Positions 18,772 through 28,562 of a DNA stretch of 64,000 bases are shown piece after piece. This DNA is from Rheinheimera sp. A13L (GTDB lineage: Bacteria > Pseudomonadota > Gammaproteobacteria > Enterobacterales > Alteromonadaceae), in contig NZ_AFHI01000002.1 in NCBI RefSeq assembly GCF_000217935.1, forward strand, positions 1 through 64,000. Reading direction: 5' to 3'. A program made the position numbers and the translations under genes. Position 1 is the first letter of the stretch; each line of letters opens with the position of its first letter. Under the pieces are notes generated by a model that was not told the origin of the DNA, did no database searches, and saw only the letters and a list, made by a program, of their open reading frames with translations.

Positions 18772-20121
18772 ATGCATATTCATATTTTAGGCATTTGTGG
18801 CACTTTTATGGGCGGTATTGCCGCTATCGCAAAAAGTCTCGGGCATCAAGTCACAGGCTCTGACGCCAATGTGTACCCTCCTATGAGCACTCAGCTGGAA
18901 CAACTGGGTATAGAGCTTACACAGGGTTATGATCCGGTACAGCTGCAACCCGCTCCTGATCTGGTGATTATTGGTAACGCCATGTCGCGCGGCAACCCGG
19001 CTGTGGAATATACGCTGGATCAGAATATTCCTTATAGTTCAGGCCCGCAGTGGCTGGCTGAACAGGTATTGCATCAGCGTTGGGTACTGGCAGTTTCCGG
19101 TACTCATGGCAAAACCACAACCAGCAGTATGCTGGCCTGGGTGCTGGAGTATGCAGGTTTAAAGCCTGGCTTTTTGATAGGTGGCATTCCGCAAAACTTT
19201 GACAGCTCAGCCCGTTTAGGGGATTCGCCGTTTTTTGTCATTGAAGCTGACGAATACGACACCGCCTTTTTTGATAAGCGTTCTAAGTTCGTGCACTACA
19301 GACCCCGTACTTTAGTCATTAATAATCTGGAATACGACCACGCTGATATTTTTCCGGATTTAGCTGCTATTCAGCGTCAGTTCCATCATTTATTGCGTAT
19401 GGTGCCATCCACTGGGCTGGTGCTAAGCCCTGCCCATGTGGAGGCTGTGGATCAAACCTTAGCCATGGGCTGCTGGAGTGAGCAGCAACGTTATGGCAAA
19501 GACTGGACAGTGGCATTAAAGCAGGCGGATGGCAGTGTATTTGAGCTGTTTTACATGAGTGTTTCGCAAGGTATTTTGCACTGGGATTTATGCGGCAACC
19601 ATAATGTTGAAAACGCGGTAATGGCGATAGCTGCTGCCCGTCATGTGGGTGTGCCTGTTGCTGTATCTATTGAAGCTTTAACTCAGTTTGTTTCGCCAAA
19701 ACGCCGGATGGAACTCAAAGGCAAAGTCAAAGGCATCGCAGTATATGACGACTTTGCCCATCACCCGACCGCTATAGAAACCACTTTGGCTGGTTTAAGA
19801 GCCCGTGTGGGAGAGGCAAAAATCTGGGCTGTGCTTGAGCCGAGATCCAATACCATGCGAATGGGCGTACATAAATCTGCTATTGCTGATTCCCTGCATG
19901 ACGCCAATGACGTGATGTTGTTTGAACCTGCTAATTCAGGCTGGTCTTTGGCTGCTGTGGCGGAACAAATGCCGGGCAGGGCTACAGTTTTTCAGTCGGT
20001 GGAATTAATAGTGGCGGCTTTGGTTGAAAAAGCCTCAGCAGGGGATCATATACTGATCATGAGCAACGGCGGTTTTGGTGGTATACACCAAAAATTGCTG
20101 GATGCACTGTCTTCAGATTAA
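18772..20121 (+). CDS. mpl: UDP-MurNAc:tripeptide ligase Mpl
   Basis: Mpl reuses the murein tripeptide L-Ala-gamma-D-Glu-meso-DAP by ligating it to UDP-MurNAc during peptidoglycan recycling. The 449-residue protein starts MHIHILGICGTFMGG, and the Mur-ligase ATP loop is GTHGKTTTSSM (about 108-118). IEADEYDTAFFDKRSKF and DDFAHHPTA are further Mpl signatures. mpl and ubiX are on the same strand with a 26-nt gap, and divergent from fbp, which is a common gammaproteobacterial layout. Confidence 0.97.
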   Translation: MHIHILGICGTFMGGIAAIAKSLGHQVTGSDANVYPPMSTQLEQLGIELTQGYDPVQLQPAPDLVIIGNAMSRGNPAVEYTLDQNIPYSSGPQWLAEQVLHQRWVLAVSGTHGKTTTSSMLAWVLEYAGLKPGFLIGGIPQNFDSSARLGDSPFFVIEADEYDTAFFDKRSKFVHYRPRTLVINNLEYDHADIFPDLAAIQRQFHHLLRMVPSTGLVLSPAHVEAVDQTLAMGCWSEQQRYGKDWTVALKQADGSVFELFYMSVSQGILHWDLCGNHNVENAVMAIAAARHVGVPVAVSIEALTQFVSPKRRMELKGKVKGIAVYDDFAHHPTAIETTLAGLRARVGEAKIWAVLEPRSNTMRMGVHKSAIADSLHDANDVMLFEPANSGWSLAAVAEQMPGRATVFQSVELIVAALVEKASAGDHILIMSNGGFGGIHQKLLDALSSD

Positions 20122-20147
20122 TCAGCTTTCTTTAAAATGAGAACCTC

Positions 20148-20762
20148 ATGACCCAAGAAGTCACCTTAGCTTTTACCGGCGCTTCAGGCGCTGGTTATGG
20201 CTGGCGTTTGCTGGAAAACTTGCTGGCACAACAGGTGAAAGTGCATCTGTTAATTTCCAGTGCGGCACGCGTCGTATTTGCTACTGAATATGATTTAAAA
20301 CTGCCGGGCGGCCCTGAAGCTTGTCGCGATTTTATCTTAGAAAAAACCGGTGCCAGCAAAGAGCTATTAGCTGTTTATGGCAAAGACGACTGGTTTTCGC
20401 CTTGTGCCTCAGGCTCGGCAGCGCCTAAACAAATGGTGATTTGCCCTTGTTCTACCGGCACTGCAGCAGCTATTGCCCATGGTATGAGTGACAATCTGAT
20501 TGAACGTGCAGCTGATGTGGTGCTTAAAGAGCGTGGCCAGTTACTGATAGTGCCGCGTGAAACTCCGTTAAGTACCATTCATCTGGAAAATCTGCTGGCT
20601 TTGTCTAAAGCCGGTGCGGTAGTGATGCCTGCAGCGCCTGGTTTTTACCATCAGCCACAATCGGTGGATGATTTAATAGACTTTATGGTAGCGCGTATTC
20701 TGGACCATTTAGGACTGAAACAACAGTTAGTCAGCCGTTGGGGCTATGGAGAACAGCAGTGA
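20148..20762 (+). CDS. ubiX: Flavin prenyltransferase UbiX
   Basis: UbiX attaches dimethylallyl phosphate to FMN, making the prenylated cofactor used by the UbiD decarboxylase in ubiquinone synthesis. The 204-residue protein has [12 protein letters not shown] near the N-terminus for FMN binding and [24 protein letters not shown]-type family motifs in the middle, with VPRETPLS near residue 140. Its TGA stop overlaps the GTG start of the next gene (GTGA), which suggests translational coupling. Confidence 0.95.
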   Translation: MTQEVTLAFTGASGAGYGWRLLENLLAQQVKVHLLISSAARVVFATEYDLKLPGGPEACRDFILEKTGASKELLAVYGKDDWFSPCASGSAAPKQMVICPCSTGTAAAIAHGMSDNLIERAADVVLKERGQLLIVPRETPLSTIHLENLLALSKAGAVVMPAAPGFYHQPQSVDDLIDFMVARILDHLGLKQQLVSRWGYGEQQ

Positions 20763-21685
20763 CCTTAGCTTTAGAAATCAAGCAGTTACACAAAGTTTAT
20801 AAAAGTGGCACTGTGGCTTTAACTGGTATAGATCTGGAAGTGCAGCAAGGCGATTTTTTTGCTTTATTAGGCCCTAATGGCGCAGGCAAAAGTACCAGTA
20901 TTGGCATTATCAGTTCGCTGGTGAATAAAAGCAGCGGTACAGTAAAAGTCTTTGAGTATGATCTGGATACGCAACTGGAAGACGCCAAAAGCCAATTGGG
21001 TTTAGTACCACAGGAATTTAACTTCAACCAGTTTGAAACTGTGCTGCAAATTGTACTGAATCAGGCCGGTTATTATGGTGTGCCACGTTCTGTCGCCATA
21101 GTTCGGGCTGAAAAGTATTTAGGCCAGCTTGGCTTATGGGAAAAGCGTGACGCCCGCTCTCGTGAGCTGTCCGGTGGTATGAAACGCCGCCTGATGATAG
21201 CCCGTGCTCTGATGCATGAACCTAAGTTATTGATCCTGGATGAACCTACAGCTGGTGTAGATATTGAGCTACGCCGCTCTATGTGGGAGTTTTTAAAACA
21301 GATTAACCAACAAGGTGTAACTATTATTCTGACCACCCACTATCTGGAAGAGGCGGAGTCTTTGTGCCGAAATATCGCCATCATAGATAAAGGCCAGATT
21401 GTCGAAAACACCAGCATGAAGAACCTGCTGAGTAAGCTGAACAAAGAAACTTTTTTACTGGATATAGCGCCAACTGAAGCGGCCATCAGCCTGGAGGGCT
21501 ATAGCTTTCGTCAGCTCGACAGCCATAGTCTCGAAGTGGATGTGGAAAAAGCTCAGGGTTTAAATGCTGTATTCAGTGCCTTAACAGCACAGGGCATTCA
21601 GGTGCTTTCGATGCGTAACAAAGCCAACCGTCTGGAAGAGTTGTTTGTCAGTCTGGTTGAAAACGGACGCGGAGCCAAAGCATGA
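20759..21685 (+). CDS. yadG: ABC-2 type exporter ATP-binding protein (YadG-like)
   Basis: The GTG at 20759 is preferred: it overlaps the ubiX stop and has GGAG 7 nt upstream. That gives 308 residues, exactly the E. coli YadG length. Walker A is GPNGAGKST, the signature is LSGGMKRRL, and Walker B is [12 protein letters not shown]. It should power the membrane partner encoded immediately downstream with a 4-nt overlap. The substrate of YadGH is not established. Confidence 0.93.
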   Translation: MTLALEIKQLHKVYKSGTVALTGIDLEVQQGDFFALLGPNGAGKSTSIGIISSLVNKSSGTVKVFEYDLDTQLEDAKSQLGLVPQEFNFNQFETVLQIVLNQAGYYGVPRSVAIVRAEKYLGQLGLWEKRDARSRELSGGMKRRLMIARALMHEPKLLILDEPTAGVDIELRRSMWEFLKQINQQGVTIILTTHYLEEAESLCRNIAIIDKGQIVENTSMKNLLSKLNKETFLLDIAPTEAAISLEGYSFRQLDSHSLEVDVEKAQGLNAVFSALTAQGIQVLSMRNKANRLEELFVSLVENGRGAKA

Positions 21686-22452
21686 ATTCACGTAATTTAA
21701 TAGCGCTGCAGAGCATTTTATATAAAGAAATCAACAGGTTTATGCGTATTTGGGTGCAAACTCTGGTACCTCCTGCCATTACCATGACCTTGTATTTTGT
21801 TATTTTTGGCGCTTTGGTTGGCTCACGTATTGGTGATATGGGGGGCTTCAGTTATATGGAGTTTATTGTGCCTGGCCTTATTATGATGTCAGTGATCACC
21901 AACTCTTACTCTAATGTGGCTTCGTCTTTTTTCAGTGCCAAGTTTCAGCGTAATGTCGAAGAGCTGTTGGTGGCTCCTGTGCCCAACTACATCATAGTGC
22001 TGGGTTATGTCGGCGGTGGTGTAGCGCGTGGCATTCTGGTTGGCTTGATTGTGTCTTTGTTATCGCTGTTTTTTGTCGATATTACAGTACATCATCTGTT
22101 TATTCTGATGTCGACCGTAGTGTTAACTGCGACCTTGTTTTCGCTGGCTGGTTTAATTAATGCCATTTTTGCCAAGACTTTTGATGATGTCAGCATTATT
22201 CCAACTTTTGTGCTGACGCCTTTAACCTACTTAGGTGGGGTGTTTTATTCACTGAGTTTATTGCCAGAGTTCTGGCAATACGTGTCGCAACTGAACCCTA
22301 TTGTGTATATGGTCAACGCCTTTCGCTACGGCTTTTTAGGTGTCAGTGATGTGAGTTTACTGTTGGCTTTCTCTGTGATCATGGGCTTAATTACGGTATT
22401 TTTTGCTGTTGCTATGTACCTGATTAATAAAGGCACTGGATTGAGAAGCTAG
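21682..22452 (+). CDS. yadH: ABC-2 type exporter permease (YadH-like)
   Basis: The 256-residue protein is the same length as E. coli YadH and has six predicted membrane helices. PLTYLGGVFYSLSLLP and NPIVYMVNAFRYGFLG are characteristic of the ABC-2 permease family. Its ATG overlaps the yadG stop (ATGA), so the two are translated together. Confidence 0.93.
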   Translation: MNSRNLIALQSILYKEINRFMRIWVQTLVPPAITMTLYFVIFGALVGSRIGDMGGFSYMEFIVPGLIMMSVITNSYSNVASSFFSAKFQRNVEELLVAPVPNYIIVLGYVGGGVARGILVGLIVSLLSLFFVDITVHHLFILMSTVVLTATLFSLAGLINAIFAKTFDDVSIIPTFVLTPLTYLGGVFYSLSLLPEFWQYVSQLNPIVYMVNAFRYGFLGVSDVSLLLAFSVIMGLITVFFAVAMYLINKGTGLRS

Positions 22453-22495
22453 ACAAAAACTGAGGTGTAAACAACAAGGGGTACCCCTCATTGAA

Positions 22496-22534
22496 CCCAA
22501 AAACAGCAGCCAGGAGGGAAACGACTCTGGCTGC
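22496..22534 (-). terminator. Candidate terminator of the metal efflux operon
   Basis: On the minus strand GCAGCCAG and CTGGCTGC form an 8-bp stem around a 13-nt loop, followed by TGTTTTT. It lies about 36 nt after the stop of the last operon gene. A small palindrome AGGGGTACCCCT at 22478-22490 lies further on. Confidence 0.6.
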
Positions 22535-22570
22535 ATAGGATCCGCAAAAATTGTTTTGCAGGTTTTACCT

Positions 22571-22960
22571 TCAGAAACTAAAACGTACTGCCATCGGCTG
22601 CTGGCTTTTATCCTTCAGACTCAATGCAACCTTGGCTCCATCAGGGATTTTGATGTCGCTGGCTACAAGACGGCTGCTGCCATCGGCTTTGAAAGCGGTC
22701 TCTGTTTTTTTACCATCAGCTAACACCGTCAACTGACCGCTCCAACCTTCAACACTGGCCGCTTCGCCATGATCGGTCACATATAAACTGGCACCCGTTG
22801 CTTCACGCACCAGCTCAAATGACAAATCGTGTTTAGATTCAACCACACCACCATGTTGTGGTTTGGCACCACCGTGACTCCAGGCAACCGGAGCTGCCAG
22901 TAATAAGCTGGCAGCCAAACCTGCGATCGCTAACAAAGTGCTTTTGTTTGATTTTTTCAT
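22571..22960 (-). CDS. Small periplasmic protein of the RND metal-efflux operon
   Basis: The 129-residue protein has a signal peptide ending APVAWS and then a short His-containing segment (HGGAKPQHGG) at the mature N-terminus, a plausible metal site. The rest is predicted beta-rich. It follows the RND pump gene by 52 nt and has its own AGGAG site. I do not recognise an assigned function. A periplasmic metal-binding accessory role is inferred from context. Confidence 0.7.
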   Translation of the reverse strand: MKKSNKSTLLAIAGLAASLLLAAPVAWSHGGAKPQHGGVVESKHDLSFELVREATGASLYVTDHGEAASVEGWSGQLTVLADGKKTETAFKADGSSRLVASDIKIPDGAKVALSLKDKSQQPMAVRFSF

Positions 22961-23012
22961 CTAATTCTCCTTGGCTGGCAGCTTGACACAGGTGCCGCCG
23001 CTTAACCTGTTT

Positions 23013-26000
23013 TTAAAGCTGTTGCCCTGGTGTTTTCAGCAAACGTTCTGTTGCCGCTTTGCCATATAACCAGTACAACAAAGGGGTCAGCATCGTATCG
23101 AGCAATGTGGATGTCAGTAAGCCTGCAAAGATCACCACAGCGACAGGGTGCAGAATTTCTTTGCCAGGCTGATCGGCAGATAAGAGCAGTGGCACCAGCG
23201 CAAATGCAGTCACCAAAGACGTCATCAGCACAGGTGTCAGTCGCTCTAATGACCCTCGCATGATCATGTGTTGACCAAACACTTCGCCTTCATCACGGCA
23301 CAAATTGATGTAATGACTGATTTTCAGAATGCCGTTACGGGCCGCAATACCAGTCAGGGTAATAAAACCTACGACAGAAGCCACAGATAACGACAACCCG
23401 CTAAGCCACATAGCAACTACACTGCCGAGTAAAGCCATCGGCATGGTGCTTAGAATAATGGCTGCCAAAACCGCTGACTGATATCTCATGTAAAGCACTA
23501 AGGCAATCAGTACAAAAGACAGCAGTGCAAGCGCAGCGACCAGTTGCATAGATTGTTCCTGCGCCAAAAATTGTCCTTCCAAACTGATAAAGCTGTCTTC
23601 AGGCAATTGCGTAGCTGAAACCACAGTCCGTACTTGCTTTAGCAACTCACTCACGTCCACATTGTCGGCGTTGGCATACAACACCAGCCGACGACGGCCA
23701 TTTTCACGCATCACCTGATTTGGACCATCAGACAAGCTAATGGTCGCTATAGCCGATAGCGGCACCTGCCCAGCTGGAGTATCAATCAAAGTGCGGGCTA
23801 AAGCTTCAGGTGTGCGTTTGCCATCGGATAAGCGCAGCACCAAATCAAAGGTTTTTAAACCATCAACCATTTCTGCTACCACATCGCCATCCGTCAGAGT
23901 GGCCAACAGCCGTGTCGCTTGTCCCGGTGTTAAACCGTGTTGCGCTGCTTTACGCTGATCCAGACGAATGCTTAGCTGTGGAATAAGTACTTGTTTTTCA
24001 ACAGTAATATCTACAAGCCCCGGCACAGTGCTTAACTGCTGACGTAATTGCTCAGCTGTGGCGCGAAGTGTGTCCAAATCATCACCAAAAACTTTTACCG
24101 CCAGCTGCGCCCGCACTCCGGACAACAGATGATCTAAGCGGTGCGAAATCGGCTGACCTATAGCCACTTGGGCGGGTAACACCGTAAGCTTCTCACGAAT
24201 TTCAGCCAGTACTTCGTCACGACTGCGCTCTGAAGGTTGTAAATCCACATCAACTTCGGCTGAATGGACTCCTTCGGCATGTTCGTCCAGTTCAGCACGG
24301 CCAGTACGACGTCCGACTTGGGTAACTTCAGGTACTGTCAGTAAGATTGATTCAGCCAGACGCCCCATCCGGTTGGCTTCTTCCAGCGAAGTGCCGGGTT
24401 GCAATAAAACACCAAGCACCAACGAACCTTCGTTAAAGGCGGGTAAAAAGGCCCGTGGCAACGCAAACACCGACGTCAGCGCCAGTACTGCGCTTATAGC
24501 AGCGCTGAGCAGCAAAACTTTGGAGCGGTTAAAGGCCCAGTTCAGCCAGCGCTGCTGCAGCTGCTTCAGGGCCTGGATTAGTCTGCTATCCCCTTTCTCC
24601 AGTTGTTTCATATTTGGCAGCAGGTAATAACAAAGCACTGGCGTAACAGTGACTGAAACCAGCATCGAGGCGAGTATTGAGACTATGTACGCCAGGCCTA
24701 AAGGTGAAAATAACCGGCCTTCAATGCCCGGTAAGGCAAATAAAGGTAAAAACACCAGCACCACTATCATAGTGGCGTAGACAATACCTGAGCGAACTTC
24801 AACGCTGGCGCGCCAAATCACCTCAAGCACTGGCGTCGTGCTCCCTTGTTGCCGCTGCTGTTTTAACCGGCGCAGAATGTTTTCTACATCGACCACCGCA
24901 TCGTCCACCAGCTCGCCCACAGCTATTGCTAATCCGCCCAGCGTCATCACGTTAATAGACAAGCCAAACCAGCGAAACACCAGAACAGTCACAGCCAGCG
25001 ACAGTGGAATAGCCAGCAAAGAGATCAACGTAGTGCGTGCGGACAATAGAAACACAAACAAAATGATCAGCACCATCACAGCGCCATCCCGCAGTGCTTC
25101 TGTTACGTTGCTAATGGACGACGTAATAAAATCGGCCTGACGAAACAGAATTTGGGGGGCGGCTATGCCTTGCGGCAGACCAGCTTTTAACTCCTCCAGT
25201 GCCACTTCAATCTGACTTGTTAACCGGACTGTATCCGAATCTGGCTGTTTCTGAATATTCAGTATCACAGCGGGCTCGCCATTAAAACCTGCATCTCCGC
25301 GCTTTACTGCGGCAGCAAAATCAACCTCTGCCACCTGTTCCAGATGCACAGCTTTGCCATTACGCCATGCCACTGCAACCTGACGTACATCATCCAGCTC
25401 CGTGGTGCGAGCCTGATGACGGATCAAAAACTCTTTGTTATTCAGGTCAACAAAACCACCACCTGCATTACTGGAAAAACCAGCCAGCGCCTGACGAATG
25501 TCTTCTACACCGATACCAGCGCCCTGCATACGCTGTAAATCAGGGGTAACACGGTATTGCCGAACTTCTCCACCAATAGCGATCACCTGCGAAATACCAG
25601 GAATAGCCAATAAGCGTGGGCGCAGCACAAAATCTGCGTACTCCCTCGCTTCCATTGGCGACAGGCTGGTTTCTTGTTTAGTCTCTTGTTTAAGAGGCAG
25701 CGCAATCAACATGATTTCGCCCATTATGGATGAGACTGGCCCCATCACTGGCGTGATGCTGTCCGGCAACTGCTCTCTGGCTAATGTCAACCTCTCAGCA
25801 ACCAGTTGTCTGTTGCGATAGACATCCGTATCCCAGTCAAACTCCACATACAAAATAGACAAACCAATACCTGAAGTTGAGCGGATTCGGGTGACCCCAG
25901 TGACACCATTGAGCATGTTTTCCAAAGGAAATGTCACCAGTTGTTCCACTTCTTCAGGAGCCATACCGCCAGCTTCAGTCAGCACTGTGATCACAGGTTT

Positions 26001-26129
26001 ATTCAGATCCGGAAACACATCCACCGGCAGCTGACGAGCTGTCCAGATACCGTACAGCATCAGTACCACAGCACTGATCAGCACAAAGAGACGATGCTCC
26101 AGGCTACGACGAACCAATAAGTCAAACAT
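23013..26129 (-). CDS. Heavy-metal efflux RND pump (CzcA/CusA family)
   Basis: The 1038-residue protein has the RND layout: an N-terminal membrane helix, two large periplasmic loops and two six-helix clusters. Helix 4 carries [20 protein letters not shown]. The helix-4 acidic pair places it in the HME group, but the motif differs from the DFG..VDGAVV form of zinc/cobalt pumps and the GAMVDA form of copper/silver pumps. As I recall it is closest to the HME5 class, whose substrate is not settled. The adaptor is encoded upstream with 8 nt between. No outer-membrane factor gene lies in the operon. Confidence 0.92.
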   Translation of the reverse strand: MFDLLVRRSLEHRLFVLISAVVLMLYGIWTARQLPVDVFPDLNKPVITVLTEAGGMAPEEVEQLVTFPLENMLNGVTGVTRIRSTSGIGLSILYVEFDWDTDVYRNRQLVAERLTLAREQLPDSITPVMGPVSSIMGEIMLIALPLKQETKQETSLSPMEAREYADFVLRPRLLAIPGISQVIAIGGEVRQYRVTPDLQRMQGAGIGVEDIRQALAGFSSNAGGGFVDLNNKEFLIRHQARTTELDDVRQVAVAWRNGKAVHLEQVAEVDFAAAVKRGDAGFNGEPAVILNIQKQPDSDTVRLTSQIEVALEELKAGLPQGIAAPQILFRQADFITSSISNVTEALRDGAVMVLIILFVFLLSARTTLISLLAIPLSLAVTVLVFRWFGLSINVMTLGGLAIAVGELVDDAVVDVENILRRLKQQRQQGSTTPVLEVIWRASVEVRSGIVYATMIVVLVFLPLFALPGIEGRLFSPLGLAYIVSILASMLVSVTVTPVLCYYLLPNMKQLEKGDSRLIQALKQLQQRWLNWAFNRSKVLLLSAAISAVLALTSVFALPRAFLPAFNEGSLVLGVLLQPGTSLEEANRMGRLAESILLTVPEVTQVGRRTGRAELDEHAEGVHSAEVDVDLQPSERSRDEVLAEIREKLTVLPAQVAIGQPISHRLDHLLSGVRAQLAVKVFGDDLDTLRATAEQLRQQLSTVPGLVDITVEKQVLIPQLSIRLDQRKAAQHGLTPGQATRLLATLTDGDVVAEMVDGLKTFDLVLRLSDGKRTPEALARTLIDTPAGQVPLSAIATISLSDGPNQVMRENGRRRLVLYANADNVDVSELLKQVRTVVSATQLPEDSFISLEGQFLAQEQSMQLVAALALLSFVLIALVLYMRYQSAVLAAIILSTMPMALLGSVVAMWLSGLSLSVASVVGFITLTGIAARNGILKISHYINLCRDEGEVFGQHMIMRGSLERLTPVLMTSLVTAFALVPLLLSADQPGKEILHPVAVVIFAGLLTSTLLDTMLTPLLYWLYGKAATERLLKTPGQQL

Positions 26130-26137
26130 CCGGCCTC

Positions 26138-27268
26138 CTAACGAACCTGATTCAGTAAAGTTGCACCTTGCACAACAACACGGTTATCAACTCCTAAACC
26201 ATGAGTGATCAGCACTTCACTGCCGCCCAGGTCCGTCAGTTGCACCTTTTGTGGTAAGAAGCGTTCGGCTGTTAATTTGATCCAGACCTGCGGTTGATTA
26301 TTGCTGTTCATCACCACAGCACTGGCGGGTAAACGAATACCACTGAGCTTATCTTTCTGCTTGGCAATGAGGGTTACAGGCTGATCTGGCACAGCGCCCG
26401 ATGCACCTTCGACACTAAAACTAACAGGAATAACACCATCCTGATAACGCATCACAGCCCCTATCAGTTGCAGCTCTGCGCCCGGGAACTCTTTAAGCGA
26501 TGCATCAGCCAGTTGGGTTGGCAAATGAGCATCCGGACTTGAGGCCTCAACCAGCAAACGAGAAGGATCGATGATCTCGAATAAAGCTTCGCCCGCTGTG
26601 ACCCGCTGACCGATACTAATTTGATGGGACTGAATAACACCAGATATCGGCGCAAAAAGGGGTTCTGGTTTCTCCAGTCCTTTTTCAAGTTGAGCAGCCT
26701 GATTTTGTACACTTTTTAATTGCAGACTCAGTTGCTCCACTGTTTGAACTGCTACGTTCTGCCCCAATTTTTGTAGTCGGTTCAGTTCTCTGCGCACCAC
26801 ATCCGCCTCGCTTCGCAGGGCAATAAGCTGTGAGGTTTGATTCGCTTGCTCGTAAGCCGTGTCCTGATATCGGATAGAGCCCAGTAACTGGCCAGCTTTC
26901 ACCTGCTGACCTGCCACCGGCATTAATTCAGCCGAACTTTCAAAACGCCCATCGCTACTGGCCTGGACTAAACCACGGCCCGCCGGATGCGGTAACAGTT
27001 TGCCGTTGAGTAAAATAGTTGCTGCTGCCTGACTTTCGCCTGCCATCAGTGTGCGCAGTCCAAGCACCCGCTGATCGGCCATAGGCATCAACACAGTGCC
27101 ATCCGCCTGACGCCCGGTACTGCTGCCCTGACCTTGTTGCTCGGTACTCAGATGCTCACCATTAGGACCATGTGCGCCGGGTGCTGCCTGCAACAGTACC
27201 GGGGCACAGAACAAAGTCAGCAGCAGTGGAGTGTGTTTAGAAATAAAAGGTTTAGAACATCTGTTCAT
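26138..27268 (-). CDS. Periplasmic adaptor subunit of the RND efflux pump
   Basis: The 376-residue protein starts at ATG 27268 behind AGGAG. A signal peptide ends LLQAAPG, and the mature start carries [13 protein letters not shown] lipoyl/barrel-sandwich and hairpin layout follows: [20 protein letters not shown], then a coiled-coil with [10 protein letters not shown], then [20 protein letters not shown]. It links the inner-membrane pump to an outer-membrane channel. It overlaps the upstream gene by 4 nt and shares with it the unusual [13 protein letters not shown] segment. Confidence 0.9.
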   Translation of the reverse strand: MNRCSKPFISKHTPLLLTLFCAPVLLQAAPGAHGPNGEHLSTEQQGQGSSTGRQADGTVLMPMADQRVLGLRTLMAGESQAAATILLNGKLLPHPAGRGLVQASSDGRFESSAELMPVAGQQVKAGQLLGSIRYQDTAYEQANQTSQLIALRSEADVVRRELNRLQKLGQNVAVQTVEQLSLQLKSVQNQAAQLEKGLEKPEPLFAPISGVIQSHQISIGQRVTAGEALFEIIDPSRLLVEASSPDAHLPTQLADASLKEFPGAELQLIGAVMRYQDGVIPVSFSVEGASGAVPDQPVTLIAKQKDKLSGIRLPASAVVMNSNNQPQVWIKLTAERFLPQKVQLTDLGGSEVLITHGLGVDNRVVVQGATLLNQVR

Positions 27269-27861
27269 ACTGAACTCCTGACAGCTCGATGATTGCTCAT
27301 CCGGCCAAAAAGAAAACCAAGACCTGCCATCAGCCCTAACGCGGCCCAAAACCAAAACGATATATGTTCGTGATGATGCTCTTCAGTGTTTGTTTGAGGG
27401 GGAAGCGGTGTATAACTGGCCACCAGTAAATCCGCTTTTTCTGCTGCTATAACTGTCACAACCAGCTCATGCGCTTGCTGTTTGGCAAGCTGAGTCAGCA
27501 AATCAGCAGCCGTGATACGGTAATGCTGTAACTTCTCATCGTAAGCAGCCGTTGCTTTTACATCAGCAGTTTCAATTTCTACTGCAGCATCAATGACCGG
27601 GCTGTTGTCCTGAAAATGATGCAACTGCAGCACAACTGAATCAGGCAGTAATTCCCCAACCAGCTCAAACTGATCACTGAAAGTTTCAAATCTTGGATTC
27701 ATCTGCTGTCCAGAGGACTGCTCCGTCGTCAGGTGTTCGCCATTAGGACCATGAGCACCAGGCGCGGCATAACTGGCAAAAGACAGTACTACTGTCGGCA
27801 ATAAAATGTATAGAACCAGCAGACTGCACTGCAGCCTGTTTAGCAAAATTGTCATGTTCAA
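27265..27861 (-). CDS. Periplasmic domain protein with C-terminal membrane anchor, in the efflux operon
   Basis: The 198-residue protein has an N-terminal signal (about 1-32), a mature start [17 protein letters not shown], a beta-rich middle (about 55-140), a His cluster EEHHHEHISFW (about 164-174), and a membrane helix (about 172-188) with basic C-terminus. It could present a metal-binding domain anchored in the inner membrane. The first segment duplicates the adaptor's mature N-terminus nearly residue for residue. Its stop overlaps the adaptor start. Function is not established. Confidence 0.75.
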   Translation of the reverse strand: MNMTILLNRLQCSLLVLYILLPTVVLSFASYAAPGAHGPNGEHLTTEQSSGQQMNPRFETFSDQFELVGELLPDSVVLQLHHFQDNSPVIDAAVEIETADVKATAAYDEKLQHYRITAADLLTQLAKQQAHELVVTVIAAEKADLLVASYTPLPPQTNTEEHHHEHISFWFWAALGLMAGLGFLFGRMSNHRAVRSSV

Positions 27862-27960
27862 TCAAACCTCTGAATAAATGATGTAAGTGCCCTGGACTTC
27901 GGGATCAACGTAGAATACGGATCAGAAACCGAAGCTTAACAAAGCTTTGCTTTACACTAT

Positions 27961-28338
27961 TCAGAAACGGGGAGGTCGTCGTAATCCGTCGGGGGGCAGA
28001 CTGCTCCAAAGCTGTGGTGTATAAAACATCGCAGTTTCAGAACGGGGCAAAGAGACCAGCGATTGGTCCACAGGTAACAACAGCTGCAGAGAAAAACTCA
28101 GATCAGCAAATACATGCAAACGGCCTTCGGCTGAATCGTCGAGCGAGAAACCGTATTCAGACTGTTCGTCATGGGTATGAGGTTCAGCCAGTAAATGCAT
28201 CAGGTCATGCAAATCAGGTTCAACCTGAGCAACCTCTTCCGAGTGATGTGTTGTTGTAGTCATAGCAAAGGCTGGCCGTCCAATAAGCTGGGCAGACAAA
28301 CTAATGATCACTAGACATAACAACAAGACTCTGGTCAC
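27961..28338 (-). CDS. Small His-rich secreted protein, CzcI-like
   Basis: I choose GTG 28338 because it gives a clean signal peptide (MTRVLLLCLVIISL ... PAFA) after GGAAG; an earlier TTG (28413) has no signal-like start. The 125-residue product has TTTTHHSEEVAQ and LAEPHTHDEQSE clusters of His and acidic residues and ends PPDGLRRPPRF. This size, position and C-terminus recall CzcI-type proteins that precede czc efflux genes, but the match is weak. It likely senses or binds metal in the periplasm. The 99-nt gap to the next gene is AT-rich and may hold a promoter. Confidence 0.55.
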   Translation of the reverse strand: MTRVLLLCLVIISLSAQLIGRPAFAMTTTTHHSEEVAQVEPDLHDLMHLLAEPHTHDEQSEYGFSLDDSAEGRLHVFADLSFSLQLLLPVDQSLVSLPRSETAMFYTPQLWSSLPPDGLRRPPRF

Positions 28339-28562
28339 GTTTGGATTTACTTCCAGTTGAGCTGAGTTTATTAACTTGCATGACAGTATGCCCGTGCATT
28401 TTGCAAATTTCAAACTCAGCAGATGCAGACTGTCCGATTACACTGAGGAGATTTTCATTAAGGTATAGATGGAGTCTCTTAATCTGACGTTAAAGTACGA
28501 TCCTCGATCAAAAACAAGTCTGGTCTGGACTAAAGCCGCTTTCCCTGACAAGACACTCAGGC

